From: Rosellinia necatrix
Lineage: Eukaryota > Ascomycota > Sordariomycetes > Xylariales > Xylariaceae
DNA: 64,000 nt
Direction: 5' to 3'
NCBI GenBank assembly: GCA_021209875.1
Contig: JAGYVD010000003.1
Location: 1,922,001-1,986,000, forward strand
The first letter of the stretch is position 1, and every line of letters begins with the position of its first letter. Shown in pieces: positions 37,094 through 49,244 of the stretch. The notes under the pieces were generated by a model that was not told the origin of the DNA, did no database searches, and saw nothing but the letters and a program-made list of their open reading frames with translations. Made by a program: the position numbers and the translations under genes.

Positions 37094-39577
37094 TCAAGCC
37101 GCAGGCTCGCTCGTTGCACGATTTCCATCCCTCGAATCCTATTTATGCGTTAGTTAGTAAATCTCAAGATAGTAGACACTAGTTCGTCAACTACCGCTTC
37201 CTCCACAGTTTCAATAGTCGCTTGCATCGTAGACTCCCAGTTTCCGTGCGGTTTGGCCTGTGAGATGAGCTTTCGGCCTATGTGTATAGTTTCCTCCATG
37301 CCCTGTTGGCGAAGCCAGAAGCTATGATATATATCAGCAATGTTTAAGCGATATGATTTGTATGCAAAACTTACGTCTGTTCTGGAGTTCCGCCAGTTGT
37401 AGACAGTCTCCTCGCTTCCTCTTCAAGAGCGACAAGTGTGATTTTCTCTCCAGTCTGTGACGTTGGGGGAACAGCCGCTTCCATAGCATCGGGCCCAAGT
37501 GTTTCTTCTATGTGGTGCTTTCGCATGGCGAACCTCTGCTTCCTCTCCTTCTGAAGACCTGGGCTATCGATTTGTCTCAGGGCATACCTAACGGCAAACT
37601 GAAGAGCAAGATATAAATGTTCTGCGCAGAGAACCGTGACCAGCAGGCCCACAACGTTCACTTTTGATGGATCGCCACCTGGACCCTCGCCTTCACCACT
37701 GAAGAGGAATACGATTGCTGAACTAACGAGACTTCCCGCCCAAGATAAGAAACCTAGAGAGTCTAGCCAAGGGCCAATAGAATCGGATCTCCAAGGAATC
37801 GGACGTTGGCTGCTCATGGCAATCTTCATCGCATCAGACCGGAGCTCGATCCAGTTGTTAACCAAAAATGACAAGGGCGTTAGGGGCCAGATCGATGAGA
37901 ACAGAGACAAGTAGCCAAACTGAACTACCATCTCACGATAGTCAACAGCAACGTCATAGACCTCTAATTTTGCTTCGTCCCGAACCCTCTGCAAGAATTT
38001 GTGTTCTTCAGGCACGTCCTTAATGAGATCGTCATCCTGGCTTGCCAGCCTCGCCTGGACCCTCTCTACCTTTTTGAAGGCTATTCGCTTCACATAGGGA
38101 ACCACAAATTCGACGGCGATATTAACAACCTGGGCGGTAACGGCAAAGTAAACCATCTGACCCTTCAGTCGATCAGGGTTGATGTGAAATTCTTGAGTGG
38201 TTACGGATTTCTCACTACAGAACCTCCTGGCCGCGGTTGTAAAGATGTGGAGATATGGCGTCATCAAATTGCCAAATGGCATATAGACGAATGCGGATAG
38301 GAATAAGGGTGAGTAAGAGGTGATGAAATTAATGACGAAAATCTTGCTAACAAAGGCAGAGAGGTGGGCTATGGTATATTCTCAGTAAAGCGTCTTGGAA
38401 TGAAGTTAAAGGAGGTTCCTTACCGTCGTTCGTTTGATAGTTTTCACGTTCTGTGAGAATCTCCGCAACCTTCGTTAAGATAGTTGATAGGACTGGCAAT
38501 AGGCTACTCATGATAATGGTGGGCGTAAATGTCTACCATGCTGTTAGCTTCCGTCGACGTTGGGGTGGTTGATTGATCACTCACAAGGTACGACTTGAAG
38601 GGGCCATCATATACTTGGGTAAGGAAAATCTCAATTCCGAAACAGAATATGTAGAGCGCGCCCAATACGAGAACACAAGCAATAGCAAATGGTATCTGAA
38701 GCAGTTGCGTTTTTAGTCTCTTCATAGGTGGATAGTGCTTGACCAGTTCACCGGTCACCGGGTCCGGGGTTTCATAATCCCACTGATACTTGGCTCGAGG
38801 GTGTTGGATGCGCGAGACATTGTGGACGCCCCACTGCACAGCTAGATCAACCTCCTTTTTCTTCCACCACTCGAAGAACACGACGGACCAGAGCGAGTTG
38901 ACAAAGGCATATAGCCATGAATAACGCCCGAGGATGAGCCATACGGCGAATCCAAAAGCGGCGGGGAACACCTGGAAGGCAAAATACGACTGTAAGAAGG
39001 CGAAGTAGAAGGCTACGCTCTCGCCAAATTTGTCCCGGATACGGTCGAGGTCTTCTTCATCTAAGAAGTACTTTGTGCTCCATGTCTTGATCCAGGCGCT
39101 ATTGAATGTATGATCGTGAAGAGGAAATATGGAAGTGACCATCTCCCACTGGCCGGACTTGGGTGTGATGCCGGCTCCACCCTCATTCTTAGGCTTCGTA
39201 ATGAGCAAGTACACCAAGCGTAAGCGTTCAGCCTCTGTGACGGGCTCATTTTCGAAGACCTTGGCGACGTCCTTTTCGAGTGCGGAAGTTCGTACACCAT
39301 ACAACCAGTCTTGGAGCCGTTCTCGGTAAATCTGAGAGGTCAAATACTGGTTTGATGCCACTTTGACGAATACTAGCACGGAAGAGCCGTCTCCTTGGCG
39401 AACCTCAGAGGCAAGGCCGACCTTGGTGAGGGCTTCGATCAACTGGATGAATCCAGCTTCAGCCTCAGCCTTATCAGAGGATATGTCATACTGGATCACA
39501 TAGTCGACGTTCATATTTGTTTTGAGAGCAGCACAATCGGCGCCATCAGGCGCAGAGGGCGCCTCGAGAGTGCCCAT
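37094..39577 (-). CDS. TMEM16/anoctamin family lipid scramblase
   Basis: Multispan membrane protein of the fungal nhTMEM16/afTMEM16 group (Ist2 relatives), calcium-activated phospholipid scramblases. Exons on the minus strand: 39577-38585, 38532-38424, 38368-37375, 37321-37195 and 37138-37094, about 755 residues. The last intron (TACTAAC branch, AATAG acceptor) is likely but optional; reading through it instead stops at 37150 and happens to give the same length. The cytosolic N-domain (residues 1-150, with GAGITPKSGQW) is followed by about ten membrane segments. All five acidic calcium ligands known from nhTMEM16 are present: Glu454 (NIAVEFVVPYVK), Asp510 and Glu513 (VDYREMV), Glu542 and Asp546 (ELRSDAMK). 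Calcium-dependent scrambling is therefore predicted. Exon 2 is short and matches the TM3-TM4 segment. The C-terminal helix IDSPGLQKERKQRF and the FWLRQQGMEETIHIGRKL segment match the dimer-forming tail of relatives. Confidence 0.95.
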
Positions 39578-40897
39578 CGTTTTGGGATGAAGAAGGACAA
39601 GGCGTGAGCAGGAGGGCTAGCTATGTAAGTGGATTATGTTAATAGGTCAAGAATGCCAGGGATGTCTTCCGGTGCCGATATCCGGGAGTCAGCTCCGCGA
39701 GGGTTCTCCGAGGAGGGGCGATGTTACAGTGCAGTCCTAGAAACAGTGGAAACCGACGATGCGGAGGGGACAGAGGAGATAATACTTATACCTATCACGG
39801 ACCTGTACCGACGGCACCGACGGCTGCAAGTCAGCAGAGGGTACCCATCTGGAAAAGGGATTGGAGGTTGGGAATACCTATCTGAAGGACCCTGGCCGCC
39901 TTAGCCTTGAAGGTCGTTCAATGAAGACCAAGCAACGGCAACGATGGGGGACGGGGGGAAGGGGGAAGGGGGAAGCGGGAAGGGGGGAAGCGGGCAGTAG
40001 GAAATGAAATTCAGCTGGTGAGGGACGACCAATGGCAGCCAACAACGTCATAGAGCCCTACTGCCCTCGCACTGAGCCTTGCCAGCTGTAAGTTGGGCTC
40101 TAGACCGAGTTAACCGGCTTGGCTGGCCCTGGCATGCCTTACCAAATCGGAGCTCTAGGCCGTTCCAGGACTAGACTGGCACCTGGTGGAGCGTCGGTAG
40201 AGTGCACTAGCGATAACTGGGGTAAGTCTAATATTAGATATGTATCTTACCGGGTATTCGGCCAACTGGTGCAGGGTTGAAAGCCCATCTTCAACGGCAG
40301 CCGGATGTCAAATTCCCAAACAAGACAATCGCGACCAGACACATACGCGGCACATACAATTATAACATACACAATTATAAATTACGAGGACCATTGCCGC
40401 TAATCGTCGATAGTCGTCGATACAAATTAACGCAAGCTGTCCTCTGGCTATTCGGCACGGCAGCAGGTAGCACTTGCAAGGCCTCGGTACCTATCATCGA
40501 CGAACACATTGATATGCCTCTTAATTGAATCCCCTCTATATATTGATATACATGTATTTATGCATGCACTTGACGTATGCCCAGAACTCTACTTTATGCA
40601 AAAGAGGCTCTCCCATGCAAGTACCAGGTATGGCAGATACCACGACAAAGAAAATGAACGACGGATGACGATGATGAGAGCAAGTCACTACAAATTCATC
40701 TGTCATTGCTAAAAAATAAAAAATAAAAATCCCCTGGAATATTCATTAAGCCGCCTCGTCTCTCGAGGCTGACTTCTTCCTATACAAACCATTTCTATAC
40801 CGGCGTTGTGCGGCTGGTTCACTTGATATCGTGAGAGGGGACGGGAATTTTGAAAGAAAATCGCCATCCCAGCCCTTTTTTTTTTTTTTTAACAGCA
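39578..40897. promoter_or_regulatory. Divergent intergenic region, TMEM16 and phosphoesterase
   Basis: About 1.3 kb with no supported gene. It contains a GGGGGAA purine stretch (39948-39995), an imperfect TACAATTATAACA repeat (about 40346-40382) and a T14 tract (40877-40890) immediately before the phosphoesterase start. Confidence 0.55.
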
Positions 40898-42038
40898 ATG
40901 GGGATACTGGCCAGGCTCGGCCTCCGGCGGAGGATGAAGTGGGAGCCGCGGACGGTGCTCGACTGGGCGCTGGCGTCGCCGATCCAGGGCGCGGCGTACC
41001 TGCTGTACCCGATTGTGCTGTGGCTGCGGGGGAACCCGGTGCGGCCGCCGCGGAGCCGGGCGCCGATCCGGGTCGTGTGCCTCTCGGACACGCACGACGC
41101 CGTCGTGCCGGACGTGCCGGACGGCGACCTGCTGATCCACTGCGGCGACCTGACCGACAGCGGCACCGCGGCCGCCATCCAGCGCCAGGTCGACTGGCTG
41201 GCCTCGCTGCCGCACCGCCACAAGGTCCTCGTCTGCGGCAACCACGACAGCTGGTTCGACCTGGGAGCCCGCACCGAGGAGGACACCCTCGGCCGCCGCG
41301 CCGTCGACACCAAGACGCTGCACTACCTCGAGCGCACATCCGTCACCCTGACTTTCGCCGGTGGCCGGAAACTGAATATTTACGGAGCCCCTGATATCCC
41401 CCAATGTGGCGGCTCAGAGATGGCGTGAGTTCTCCTGGGTCACCTGTGCTGAGATTCGAAAGGAGCGAGGCCAAGATCGAGAGGGAGAGAAACTGACGAT
41501 GAAACGGATGTAGATTCCAATATACGATTGATCAGCATCCCTGGAAGGATACGATACCGTTAGATACTGATATACTAGTCACCCACACCCCCCCCCGGTA
41601 TGGCGTCTAACTGGGAATCTATTTATTGTCTTAGTTTCTGGGCGCTTTACTAATCAAATCCCTCCCAGATGTTCCACCGTGATCTAGCGCTCGGCTGCCC
41701 GGGCCTACTAGGGGGAGATCTGGCGCAAGAGGCCCAAGGTCCACATCTTCGGGCACGTGCACTGGGGCCGTGGGATAGAGCCGGTCTACTGGGACGACTG
41801 CCAGAGGGCGTACGAGAGCATCATGTCCCGGAAGGCGCGCGGGCCCATCTTCGACATGATTCCCGGCCCCGCCTGGATCGACGCGCTCAAGTTTGTATGC
41901 CATGCTGTCAAGGCGATCCTCTGGCAGTGGTTCTGGCTGGGCGGTGTGGGAGACGGTGGTGTCCTGATTAACGCGGCTATGCAAGCCGGGACCTCGGGAA
42001 AGCTGACGAACAAGGCCCCTATTACTATAACTATATAG
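40898..42038 (+). CDS. Calcineurin-like metallophosphoesterase (small frame breaks)
   Basis: Phosphoesterase of the MPPED1/MPPED2-like group that is widespread in filamentous fungi; the substrate is unknown. Exons 40898-41424, 41514-41597 and 41669-42038. All metal-binding blocks are visible: DTH (Asp64, His66 in CLSDTHD), GDLTD (Asp84), GNHD (Asn115, His116), THTPP and GHVH (HIFGHVHWGRG). In exon 3, however, the segment HRDLALGCPGLLG is read in a different frame from the HTPPR that should join it and from GEIWRKRPKVHIFGHVH that follows. One base appears missing at the exon 3 border (about 41669-41671) and one extra G present at 41711-41715, together keeping overall frame (about 326 residues). 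Without the breaks this would be a normal enzyme. The hydrophobic stretch near residues 30-45 may associate with membranes. Confidence 0.85.
41711..41715 (+). other. Homopolymer frame break (G5) in the phosphoesterase
   Basis: The frame before reads ALGCPGLLG and the frame after reads GEIWRKRPKV, both conserved in type. Four G would join them. A compensating one-base deficit sits near the upstream splice acceptor at 41669. Confidence 0.72.
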
Positions 42039-42530
42039 AGCACTTCTGCGTGAAAATACAGGAACGGGTTGTTATCCTCGCGACCTGCCACGGAATGTAT
42101 ACAAGGACGGGATAATTCGAGTTGGGGCTAATCATGTACCTATACGAGCTAATGCTGTTAATACTGACGCGAAGTGATCGGATTTCTATCTCTTATGAGC
42201 TGGTTTGGAGATAGCATGTAGGTGGTGGCATAATGAGAAAAGAGTTAATTAAAAAAGCAGGAACTATAAGCGCTAAAACAAATAAACAAGAAAGAGTCTA
42301 CGTGCTCAAAATAAAGCAGCGGCAAGAAAGTCGCCGGTGCCCCAGGTATCATTGACGAGAATGATATACCGGGGCAGACAAAACCGTGACCAGCTTTTCG
42401 AAGGGTATTCAAAAACAAAGGAAGAAAAGTTTTCAACACCGCCCGTTCCATGCAATGTTCTTCCCCTGGCTCCCATCCCTATCTCTATTGTATCTCCATC
42501 GAGCCAAAACTCGGGGGGTAGTGGTGAGGT
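42039..42530. other. Convergent 3' regions, phosphoesterase and DUF4360
   Basis: Tail-to-tail spacer of about 490 bases. Nothing beyond AT-rich 3'-UTR-like sequence is seen. Confidence 0.6.
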
Positions 42531-43335
42531 CTAGCACTGCCTCCAGACGTAGTTCCAGCTCTCCGCCGTCGCAGTGTTGGCGTTCTTACCGAAGTACCCG
42601 TACTGCTTGCCGGATCCGTCGAGGGAGACGCGGAAGTTGACGTTGAGGATACCGAGGAAGCCGTCGCCCTTGGCACATGGCGACCAGGCCACGGCGCCCG
42701 CATTGGCTGACTTGGTGATGTCCTCGTCGATGCGCGAGGAGCCCGAGTTGGACACGGTGCCCGAGATGGTATTCTAGCAAAGTCACGCGACGGTCAGCGT
42801 TTAATCGTTTGTATTTCGTCTGGAACGAACCCTGATACATATGGCCGAGACGAAGAAAGGGAAACATGAAAAAAAAAAAGAGGGGGAGGGGAAGAAAAAA
42901 GGAGGCTTTCTTCCGTACCGTATTACCCGCACTCTCACTCCAGTAGCTCATCAGGTACCAGGTGATGCTCGCGCCGGGGTCGAGCACGAGGTGCCCCTTG
43001 ATGGTCGCACTCTGGATCCCGACCTGCCAGCCGGCCGCGCAGCCGGTGGCCTGCAGGTGAACCTGGCAATTCGTGTTGGAGGTGTCGATGCCGGGCAGGC
43101 TCGCCTGGAAACCGTTGAGCCGGAACCCGATGTCGCCGAAGCCGGCGCCGGTGCGCTCGACGCCTGGAGATGACGACGGGCACCCGTTTCCGCTGTACGA
43201 GAGGGACGTGATGTGAGGCAGCGCGACGGGGGCTTCGTTAGTGCCCTCACGTACCGACAGCGGTATTGAGGCGGCCATCGCGATGGATGGGAAGGAGGCG
43301 AGGAAGGAGAGTGAGGAAAAGCTTGGTAGATGCAT
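42531..43335 (-). CDS. Secreted DUF4360-domain protein
   Basis: Small secreted protein of unknown function with a DUF4360 domain, a family common in ascomycete secretomes. Exons on the minus strand 43335-42919 and 42773-42531 give 219 residues. The N-terminus has a hydrophobic signal-like segment ending in AMAA (about residues 5-22). DUF4360 features include ITSLSYSGNGCP, GFRLNGFQASLPG, the paired-cysteine segment with NCQVHL and CAAGW, and YLMSYWSES before the intron. Exon 2 ends TATAESWNYVWRQC. Four to six cysteines probably form disulphides. The intron has a GTACGG donor and a CTAG acceptor and contains an A/G-rich core. The start codon is the first ATG and leads directly into the signal segment. 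Confidence 0.88.
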
Positions 43336-44560
43336 CGCGGAGAAGGTAGATTGATCTAACAGATGTTGTTGTGGACAGTGCTGTGGATTTTACACAAGGT
43401 TGAAGAGACAGGTATCAGAATATGTTTTGATGGTTGCTGTGTTGGTTCTGGTGAGCTGAGAGTGTGTCTTTTCTCATGTATCAGCTACTGCGTGAAGAAT
43501 ATCTCGTCTTTATAGACGATTCGGGTTTGCTCTGAGTCTACCTGTTGCCCCTTTGCGGCCTTGGTCATTACGCTGATGTAGATGTAGTTTGTGGGGGCAA
43601 CACCAGGACCACCACCACCACATCATGCCTAGTAATTGCGCGACGGATAGCCAACATTCAGTCCAGACCTTGACCCCTGGTTCATTCGTGCCCCCTGCCG
43701 TACTTTACAAAATTGTTTCTGGACGCATCTTCGTAGGCTAGTAAAATACAATTCCGGTTGTCTAAAATGAAGAATTCGTAGATGCGACTGGGAAGGGCCG
43801 CAAAAACGGCGAGCTAAACGTAATGGCTAATATGGATAAACTGGTGGCCACCTTGCGACTGGTTCCCGGAAAAACCAGACTTCCCCAAGTTTCAAGGTCT
43901 GGCTCTAGGATGTTGGTTCAAAAATAGCAAGCGAAAGCTTCTGGTCTTCTCTTTCCCAAACAGTTGAACCGGTTAATACGACTTAGGTCCGCCTTGGTGC
44001 TGGGATACACGTAGGTCTGGACCAAAGAACGCGATCCAGGCGTCAGCCCGAATAAACAGCCAACGGGCAAACTCCGGTTCTGTCATGGTCTCTGCGTTGG
44101 TGATAGAATTAGGCAGGTTATGATCGGGATTCCCACGCAGTTGCCATTGTTCGACGTAGGTGCAGGCCCGTTCTTTGCCATTCGACAGCATTAAAGTCGT
44201 TCCCCGATCGCTCTAGGCCACGCACCCAAGGGCTATTTCTAGAGCAGGATCGTATATCCTGCCTCTCACCCTTCTATAATGATGAACTATGCATTGCCCA
44301 GGCAAGCCGAAAGTTGCATCCACCCCTGTCAATTTTCGCAGCCTTCCCTTTAGACTGCTAATTTAAGGTAGTGTTGATCAGCCCTGGGATAGTGTCATAG
44401 AACGACTAGTGTCCCGTGTTAGCCATTCTGCCCACCGCAAGCACCGTCGTTAATAGGGAGTTTCCCATGCCACGGTTGTCATGTAGTATAATCTTGGTTC
44501 GTGTCTGCCTGATAGACGCCACGACGTAGTCTCCGACATCGATACCAACTTTCAGGCATT
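43336..44560. other. Intergenic, DUF4360 promoter and Pex12 3' region
   Basis: No supported gene. A 72-codon minus-strand frame at 43973-44191 has no family resemblance. A CCACCA run lies near 43605-43622. Confidence 0.55.
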
Positions 44561-45868
44561 TCAAACCATGATCCGTCGTAAACCTTCGGTGCCGCCGAGC
44601 ACACGTCGTCCTGTAACCGCGCATCGACCATGTCCGCTCTCCCATTTCCCGGCTCTATCAGCCATGAACTCTTCTTGACGGGGATGCATTCCCTCGAGCC
44701 ACTTATGTATGCAGGTATAACAATATACGAATCCAGTCTGACAAGCTGTGGCAGTTGTGATCTCGTCCTCGCATATGGGGCACAACTCTGAGTTCTCCGG
44801 AGGCGAAACAGTGAATATAGGGAGCAGTGAGGGCGTGGCGATAGGTGCATCCTCAGCCAGTGGTGGTACGTGACCGCTTTCCTGCTTTTCGCTCTCCTTG
44901 GCGGCGCTACCGTGTTGACTCTTCTTCAGCTGTAGCTTGACACCGAGCGCTGATAATCCCGACACAATAGGCGGTGGTAATTCAAGATTTTCGGCAGCCT
45001 TTCTCGATAGCTGCTTCGCGAAGTCCGAGGCATACCACCACTCGAGAAACTTGAGAGCAAAGATGCTTGTTGGAAGCAGAACGGACAGGCTCCCTAGCAA
45101 TTTAGGGCCCATTGTCCTGGGATTGAAGAGGCTTGTCGGACCGGGCGGGTTGCCGGATTTCGGCTTGCTCAAGGCCTCGATCGCTTGGAAATCAGCAGCA
45201 TTCATGCGGCGAATCCTGGTACCAATAAGCCACATGAAGGGATTGTGGTATTTGGTATTATCGAAGAGGTACGCAAGATTGAAGGCAATAATGCTGAAGT
45301 AGTAGGCGGCATGTACGCTCGGGTAGACGTTCCGCACAAACCACTTGTAATAGTGCATGATTCTCTGCTTGACGGTCGGGTTCGAGGGCATGCGCGTGTA
45401 ATTGGTGCCGAGGAGGGCTCGTGGCGCCTCGATCTCGTGGCTCTCGTCGAGCTTGCGCTTCAGGTACGGGACAGCCACCATGACGGCCAGGTTCTTCCAC
45501 ACGTCCCTCCCGCTCAGCTTCAGGGTTTCGCGTACGATCCCGGGCGCGGTGGCGGCAGCACGCGGGATCTCGGCATGCAGGGCCTTCTCTCGTTTCATGC
45601 CGTAGAAGTGCTCGGTGAAGCTGCCGCCGCGGGTGCGCAGGTAGTGGCGCTCGATAACGAGCATCGCGAGGGCGTACAGCTCGTCGAACGAGTTCAAGAC
45701 GCGCAGCAGGTATCGCGGGTAGCGGTGGGTAGCGACCGTCAGGAGGTAGCGGATGGTCGGCGGCAAGAGGGAATTCAGCTGTTGCTCCGAGAGCAGCTCG
45801 AACAGCGACGGCTTCTGATCATCGAAGTTGCCCCGAAGGGCCGTGACGAACTCCATCTTGAAATCCAA
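44561..45868 (-). CDS. pex12: Peroxin 12 (RING ubiquitin ligase subunit)
   Basis: Integral peroxisomal membrane protein. With Pex2 and Pex10 it forms the RING ubiquitin ligase that recycles the import receptor Pex5. Single exon, 435 residues, the usual size. The N-terminal Pex2/Pex12 domain is evident from [20 protein letters not shown] through the helical membrane segments (about 15-300, including [20 protein letters not shown]). The C-terminal zinc-binding RING begins at Cys363 ([20 protein letters not shown], then CYTC and HKWLEG) and is the partial, single-zinc form typical of Pex12, as it lacks the full set of RING ligands. The tail reads [14 protein letters not shown] is the first in-frame Met; a second lies at residue 5, and relatives often begin MEF. 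Convergence in theme with the PTS1-tagged carnitine acetyltransferase 14 kb away is noted but probably incidental. Confidence 0.96.
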   Translation of the reverse strand: MDFKMEFVTALRGNFDDQKPSLFELLSEQQLNSLLPPTIRYLLTVATHRYPRYLLRVLNSFDELYALAMLVIERHYLRTRGGSFTEHFYGMKREKALHAEIPRAAATAPGIVRETLKLSGRDVWKNLAVMVAVPYLKRKLDESHEIEAPRALLGTNYTRMPSNPTVKQRIMHYYKWFVRNVYPSVHAAYYFSIIAFNLAYLFDNTKYHNPFMWLIGTRIRRMNAADFQAIEALSKPKSGNPPGPTSLFNPRTMGPKLLGSLSVLLPTSIFALKFLEWWYASDFAKQLSRKAAENLELPPPIVSGLSALGVKLQLKKSQHGSAAKESEKQESGHVPPLAEDAPIATPSLLPIFTVSPPENSELCPICEDEITTATACQTGFVYCYTCIHKWLEGMHPRQEEFMADRAGKWESGHGRCAVTGRRVLGGTEGLRRIMV

Positions 45869-46938
45869 GTCAAACCCTGCTCGCTTTTGTCACCGGTATT
45901 TGCGTAGGTAGGTAGGTAGATAGGTAGGTAGGCAGATAGGTAGGTAGGTAGGTAAGTAGGTAGGTGTGAAGGCCACAAAAGGGCCATCTCCGGGGCGAAC
46001 AAAGGTGAAGCGACAAGGGAAAAGAAAAAGAATGAGCGATCGCGTCGCAATGATTATTCGCAGTCGCCATTGACATAACATAACTACAGTAAACCGCCCA
46101 GCATCCACTATCCACTATCCTTCCTACCTACACTAGTTGGCACGCGCTTTGCCGAGGTACGGAGAGCTCGGACCATGAGGATCAACCCGCTAGAACCAAC
46201 CTAGCCCCCGACTAACCAACTGCGAATGCGGCACTATAGGGGGTGGGCAAGGGGGGATTGTGCATATTGTTCATACCTGTAGGGTACCGACCCATTCATC
46301 TGGATGCGCTTCTCCAAGCAGATCGTCATTTTCCACGAAGTCGGGAGAAGGACTGTTGGTAAATTTGGGGCCGTCATATTGCATAAAGTTTGAGTCCATG
46401 TATTTGTTCAATACCCGCTAAATTGCCTACCTAGGTACTTAGTACCAGTACATACAGCTAGCCAGGCATTGCATGTCCCGGCTGGCTCTGCAGGGGTTCC
46501 CCTATCCTTACCTGTCCCGAGGTCCTAACATAGCACACAACACGACACACACACACACACACGACACACACACGACGCACGACACACACACGACGCACGA
46601 CACACACACGACGCACATGACACCGAAAGCTCACGAGTATGATACAACTGAACTAACAATAACTCATATTGATTACAATTGGTGCAAATAGGGGTCCTCT
46701 CTTCTCGTACCCAGGCCGATTATAGCACAATGCCCCAGTGTATCTGGTACCGTCCGGTCCGGGGGTTGTGCCATCGTCTTACCTGCTGCCGCCTTATTCT
46801 AACCGCCGGCCTGTCTGTCCTTCGTGATGAACCGCCCCCGCCGTCATATCCTCGTGCCCAAGTGCGTCGGCCCCGAATCTACGGTGAGACGCGTGCTCCT
46901 GGGTTTATTTTGCGTTCGGTGTGGTGTGCCGACCTGAT
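45869..46938. other. Intergenic, Pex12 promoter and Glo3 3' region
   Basis: No supported gene. AGGTAGGTAG repeats occupy about 45904-45966 within 100 bases of the Pex12 start, and the CA-rich 18-bp repeat lies at 46563-46616. Confidence 0.6.
46563..46616. repeat. Three perfect 18-bp tandem copies
   Basis: GACACACACACGACGCAC repeats at 46563-46580, 46581-46598 and 46599-46616, flanked by a further CA run on the left. Confidence 0.92.
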
Positions 46939-48655
46939 TTAGCTGTTGAGGTAGTTCCGAATAGCACCTTGTAGGCGGGTGGCCCCTTCGCCCAGGGCAC
47001 TCGTCAGGTTTTCGAGGTCGTCACCGGCAGTAATTCCAAATTTGCGGACGAAATCCTTCGCCGCCGTCTCGAGATCACCGTAGTCTTCTGCTCCATCCTC
47101 CTCCTCGGGCCGGCCGAAATATGCGTTGGACGAGATGGCCGTCGCTCCCTCGAAACCTTGCAGGCGTGACTTGGCTTCTGACTGCGCGTTGGGATCAAAT
47201 GCCCCTTTCCCAAAGAATTCGTCAGACGAGATACCCTTCTGGTTCCCAAACTTGGACCGCGCATAGCGTTCTTCATCCGCTGTAGGTGTATTAGCTTGAT
47301 ACTATGGGTCGTGGCTGGAGACGATGCATACCTTCAGCAGTAGCCTTGACAGGGCCGACAGAACCGAAACCGCCCGCATTCTTTTTGGCTGTAGTGGCGG
47401 GTTTGCTGCCTCCTCCTACCTGGCCAAAACCAAGCCTTCCGAAGCCCATACCGAGCCGTTCCACCTCGGCAGCCGACTTTTGGCGAGTGTGGCCCGAACC
47501 GTAGCTGCTTGTGTTTGCGGGTGTTGACGAGACGTTAGCTGCCTCGGTCTTCGAGGTTGTTGCGGCGACGACCTTAGCTTCAGCTGCCTCGGCTTCAGGG
47601 TCATAACCAAGTTTCTCAATACGCTCAGCCTCTTCTTTTGCCCGCTTTTCGGCCTCATCAAAGTCGATAACATCCGCTACCTTCTTTGCACCAAGTTTTG
47701 AGGTGGCCTTCTTTGCGCCCAGAATATTAGCCTTGCGAGGCCCAGTGGGTGTCGTCTTTCGGAGCGCGGCCGATGTGGTGATCCTACTAGGGGCGGCCTT
47801 GGTCTCGGTGGAATCCGATTTCGCGAGGGGTGAGGTAGACCTCGCAATATCTTTGCCGTTGGCGCCAGCGCTTAGGAATGGAGAAGGGGTCCGGCCGACA
47901 ACTGGCGGCGTCCCGGTTCGCGATATAGGAGGTGTCGGCTTCTTGATCGAGGGCTTGTCCCATGAAGAGAAGAAGTCGTCGGCTGGTTCTCCGGCAGGTG
48001 TGTCCGTACTTCCAGCGCCTTCGCTCGCGACATCCGTGACAACAACCTCTTGGGGATAGCTAATAGCCCCTCATGTCAGCCCAGACTTTGATCAACTCCG
48101 AGAGAGGCCCAAACTCACTCAATGGCATCTCGGGCCGCTCGCTTCTTCAGCTCTTCCTTATATTTGGTGGCCGCAGGTGATTGGTATTTGGTCTTTGGGT
48201 CCTTGCTCGCAAGCGCTGAGCTGCCTCCATTGGAGCGAAAGAACTTGGTCGCGGACTCGTTACCCCCTACTTTCATGACACGAAGCTGGTCCCATTGCCA
48301 CTCTATATCCCGTTAGTTTCAAATGCCTAGATAGTCGCATACGAGCCGATTGTGATATGGCCACATCAAGGGAACGTACGGTCCAGGTTCGTGGAGCGCA
48401 CGAAGGAGATGTGTACACCCAGGTTCCGGTGGTTCGAGGAGCAATCAAGGCAGAGGTAGATGCCGAAGGGGACCGAGGTCCAAGTCGGATTGTTCTGGCC
48501 ACAGTCAAAGCATATCTGGCGGCGCATCAGTATTCACCCGATCCGACGGGGATTTGAGGGTCTGAACATGAATTCTCGCTTACCTTATTTGCCTGCTTTG
48601 TTTTCAACTTCTCAAATATCTTCTGGGACTGCTGTTTTGTCGCCAGCGCACTCAT
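46939..48655 (-). CDS. glo3: Arf GTPase-activating protein Glo3
   Basis: Stimulates GTP hydrolysis by Arf1 on COPI vesicles and couples coat, cargo and SNAREs in Golgi-to-ER retrieval. Exons on the minus strand: 48655-48584, 48515-48380, 48302-48119, 48059-47332 and 47279-46939, giving 486 residues, the size of fungal Glo3. The ArfGAP zinc finger is C26-x2-C29-x16-C46-x2-C49 with the arginine finger Arg54 in [10 protein letters not shown]. The middle third is Ser/Thr/Pro/Ala/Lys-rich, as expected for the coatomer/cargo-binding region. The C-terminus carries the Glo3 motif repeats [15 protein letters not shown] and [11 protein letters not shown] that sense the GTPase state. An amphipathic segment (about [21 protein letters not shown]) closes the protein, as in ArfGAP2/3 relatives. 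Every splice site is of standard type. Confidence 0.97.
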
Positions 48656-49244
48656 TTTTCCAGGAGGGTCCGCACGCGTCGGACGCTAGTTCACGGATTG
48701 ACGGTTTGCAGTGCGTGATCTAGGGCTTGCCACGGTTACTATTGATTGGGATATGGCGTGTCGTTAGGGTTGCGGGTGGTTCGAGAACCCGAGGTTGAGG
48801 AGAGGAGGAGTTGGTGCCTCCAAGTTGGCTGGCTGCCGTTTTAGTTCAGGAGTTGGGCCAGATTTCAGATGCCACAGCGGTCACCAAGAGCCCCAGCTTC
48901 AAAGAACGGCCCCACTAGATTATCCCACCAGCAGCCCGTCTAGGCCACAATAGGCTTAGCTGTGGGTCACTGGAAGCTCCCCACAACTGATTACTTATCG
49001 GCCCTGAGATAGGTTTGATAGGGTTCTAGATAGGATGCATCACTGCCCAGGTGCTAGGGCTACTTCAACCACCCTCTGAACATAAACGGAACATAAACGG
49101 AACATACCGCCAACTTCATCAACCACCCCGTTGAAGGGTCACTCTTCTCACCAATCGCCGGTGTTCTTCCGAAGCTGGGGACATAACACGGTAAATCTGC
49201 CAACCACTCCAGACAACGCCGGTCCTCATGGACCTCCCGCCGTC
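48656..49244. promoter_or_regulatory. Divergent promoter of Glo3 and Tim21
   Basis: Shared 589-base promoter region between two housekeeping genes. Two and a half copies of an 11-base unit AACATAAACGG lie at 49079-49106, about 140 bases upstream of the Tim21 start codon. No other recognisable element. Confidence 0.6.

Noticed and set aside
43973..44191. 72-codon minus-strand frame
   Set aside because: Short, no signal peptide or domain, no supporting splice sites; could be chance.
46563..46616. Regular repeats considered as a CRISPR-like array
   Set aside because: Contiguous simple-sequence tandem units without spacers in a eukaryotic genome.
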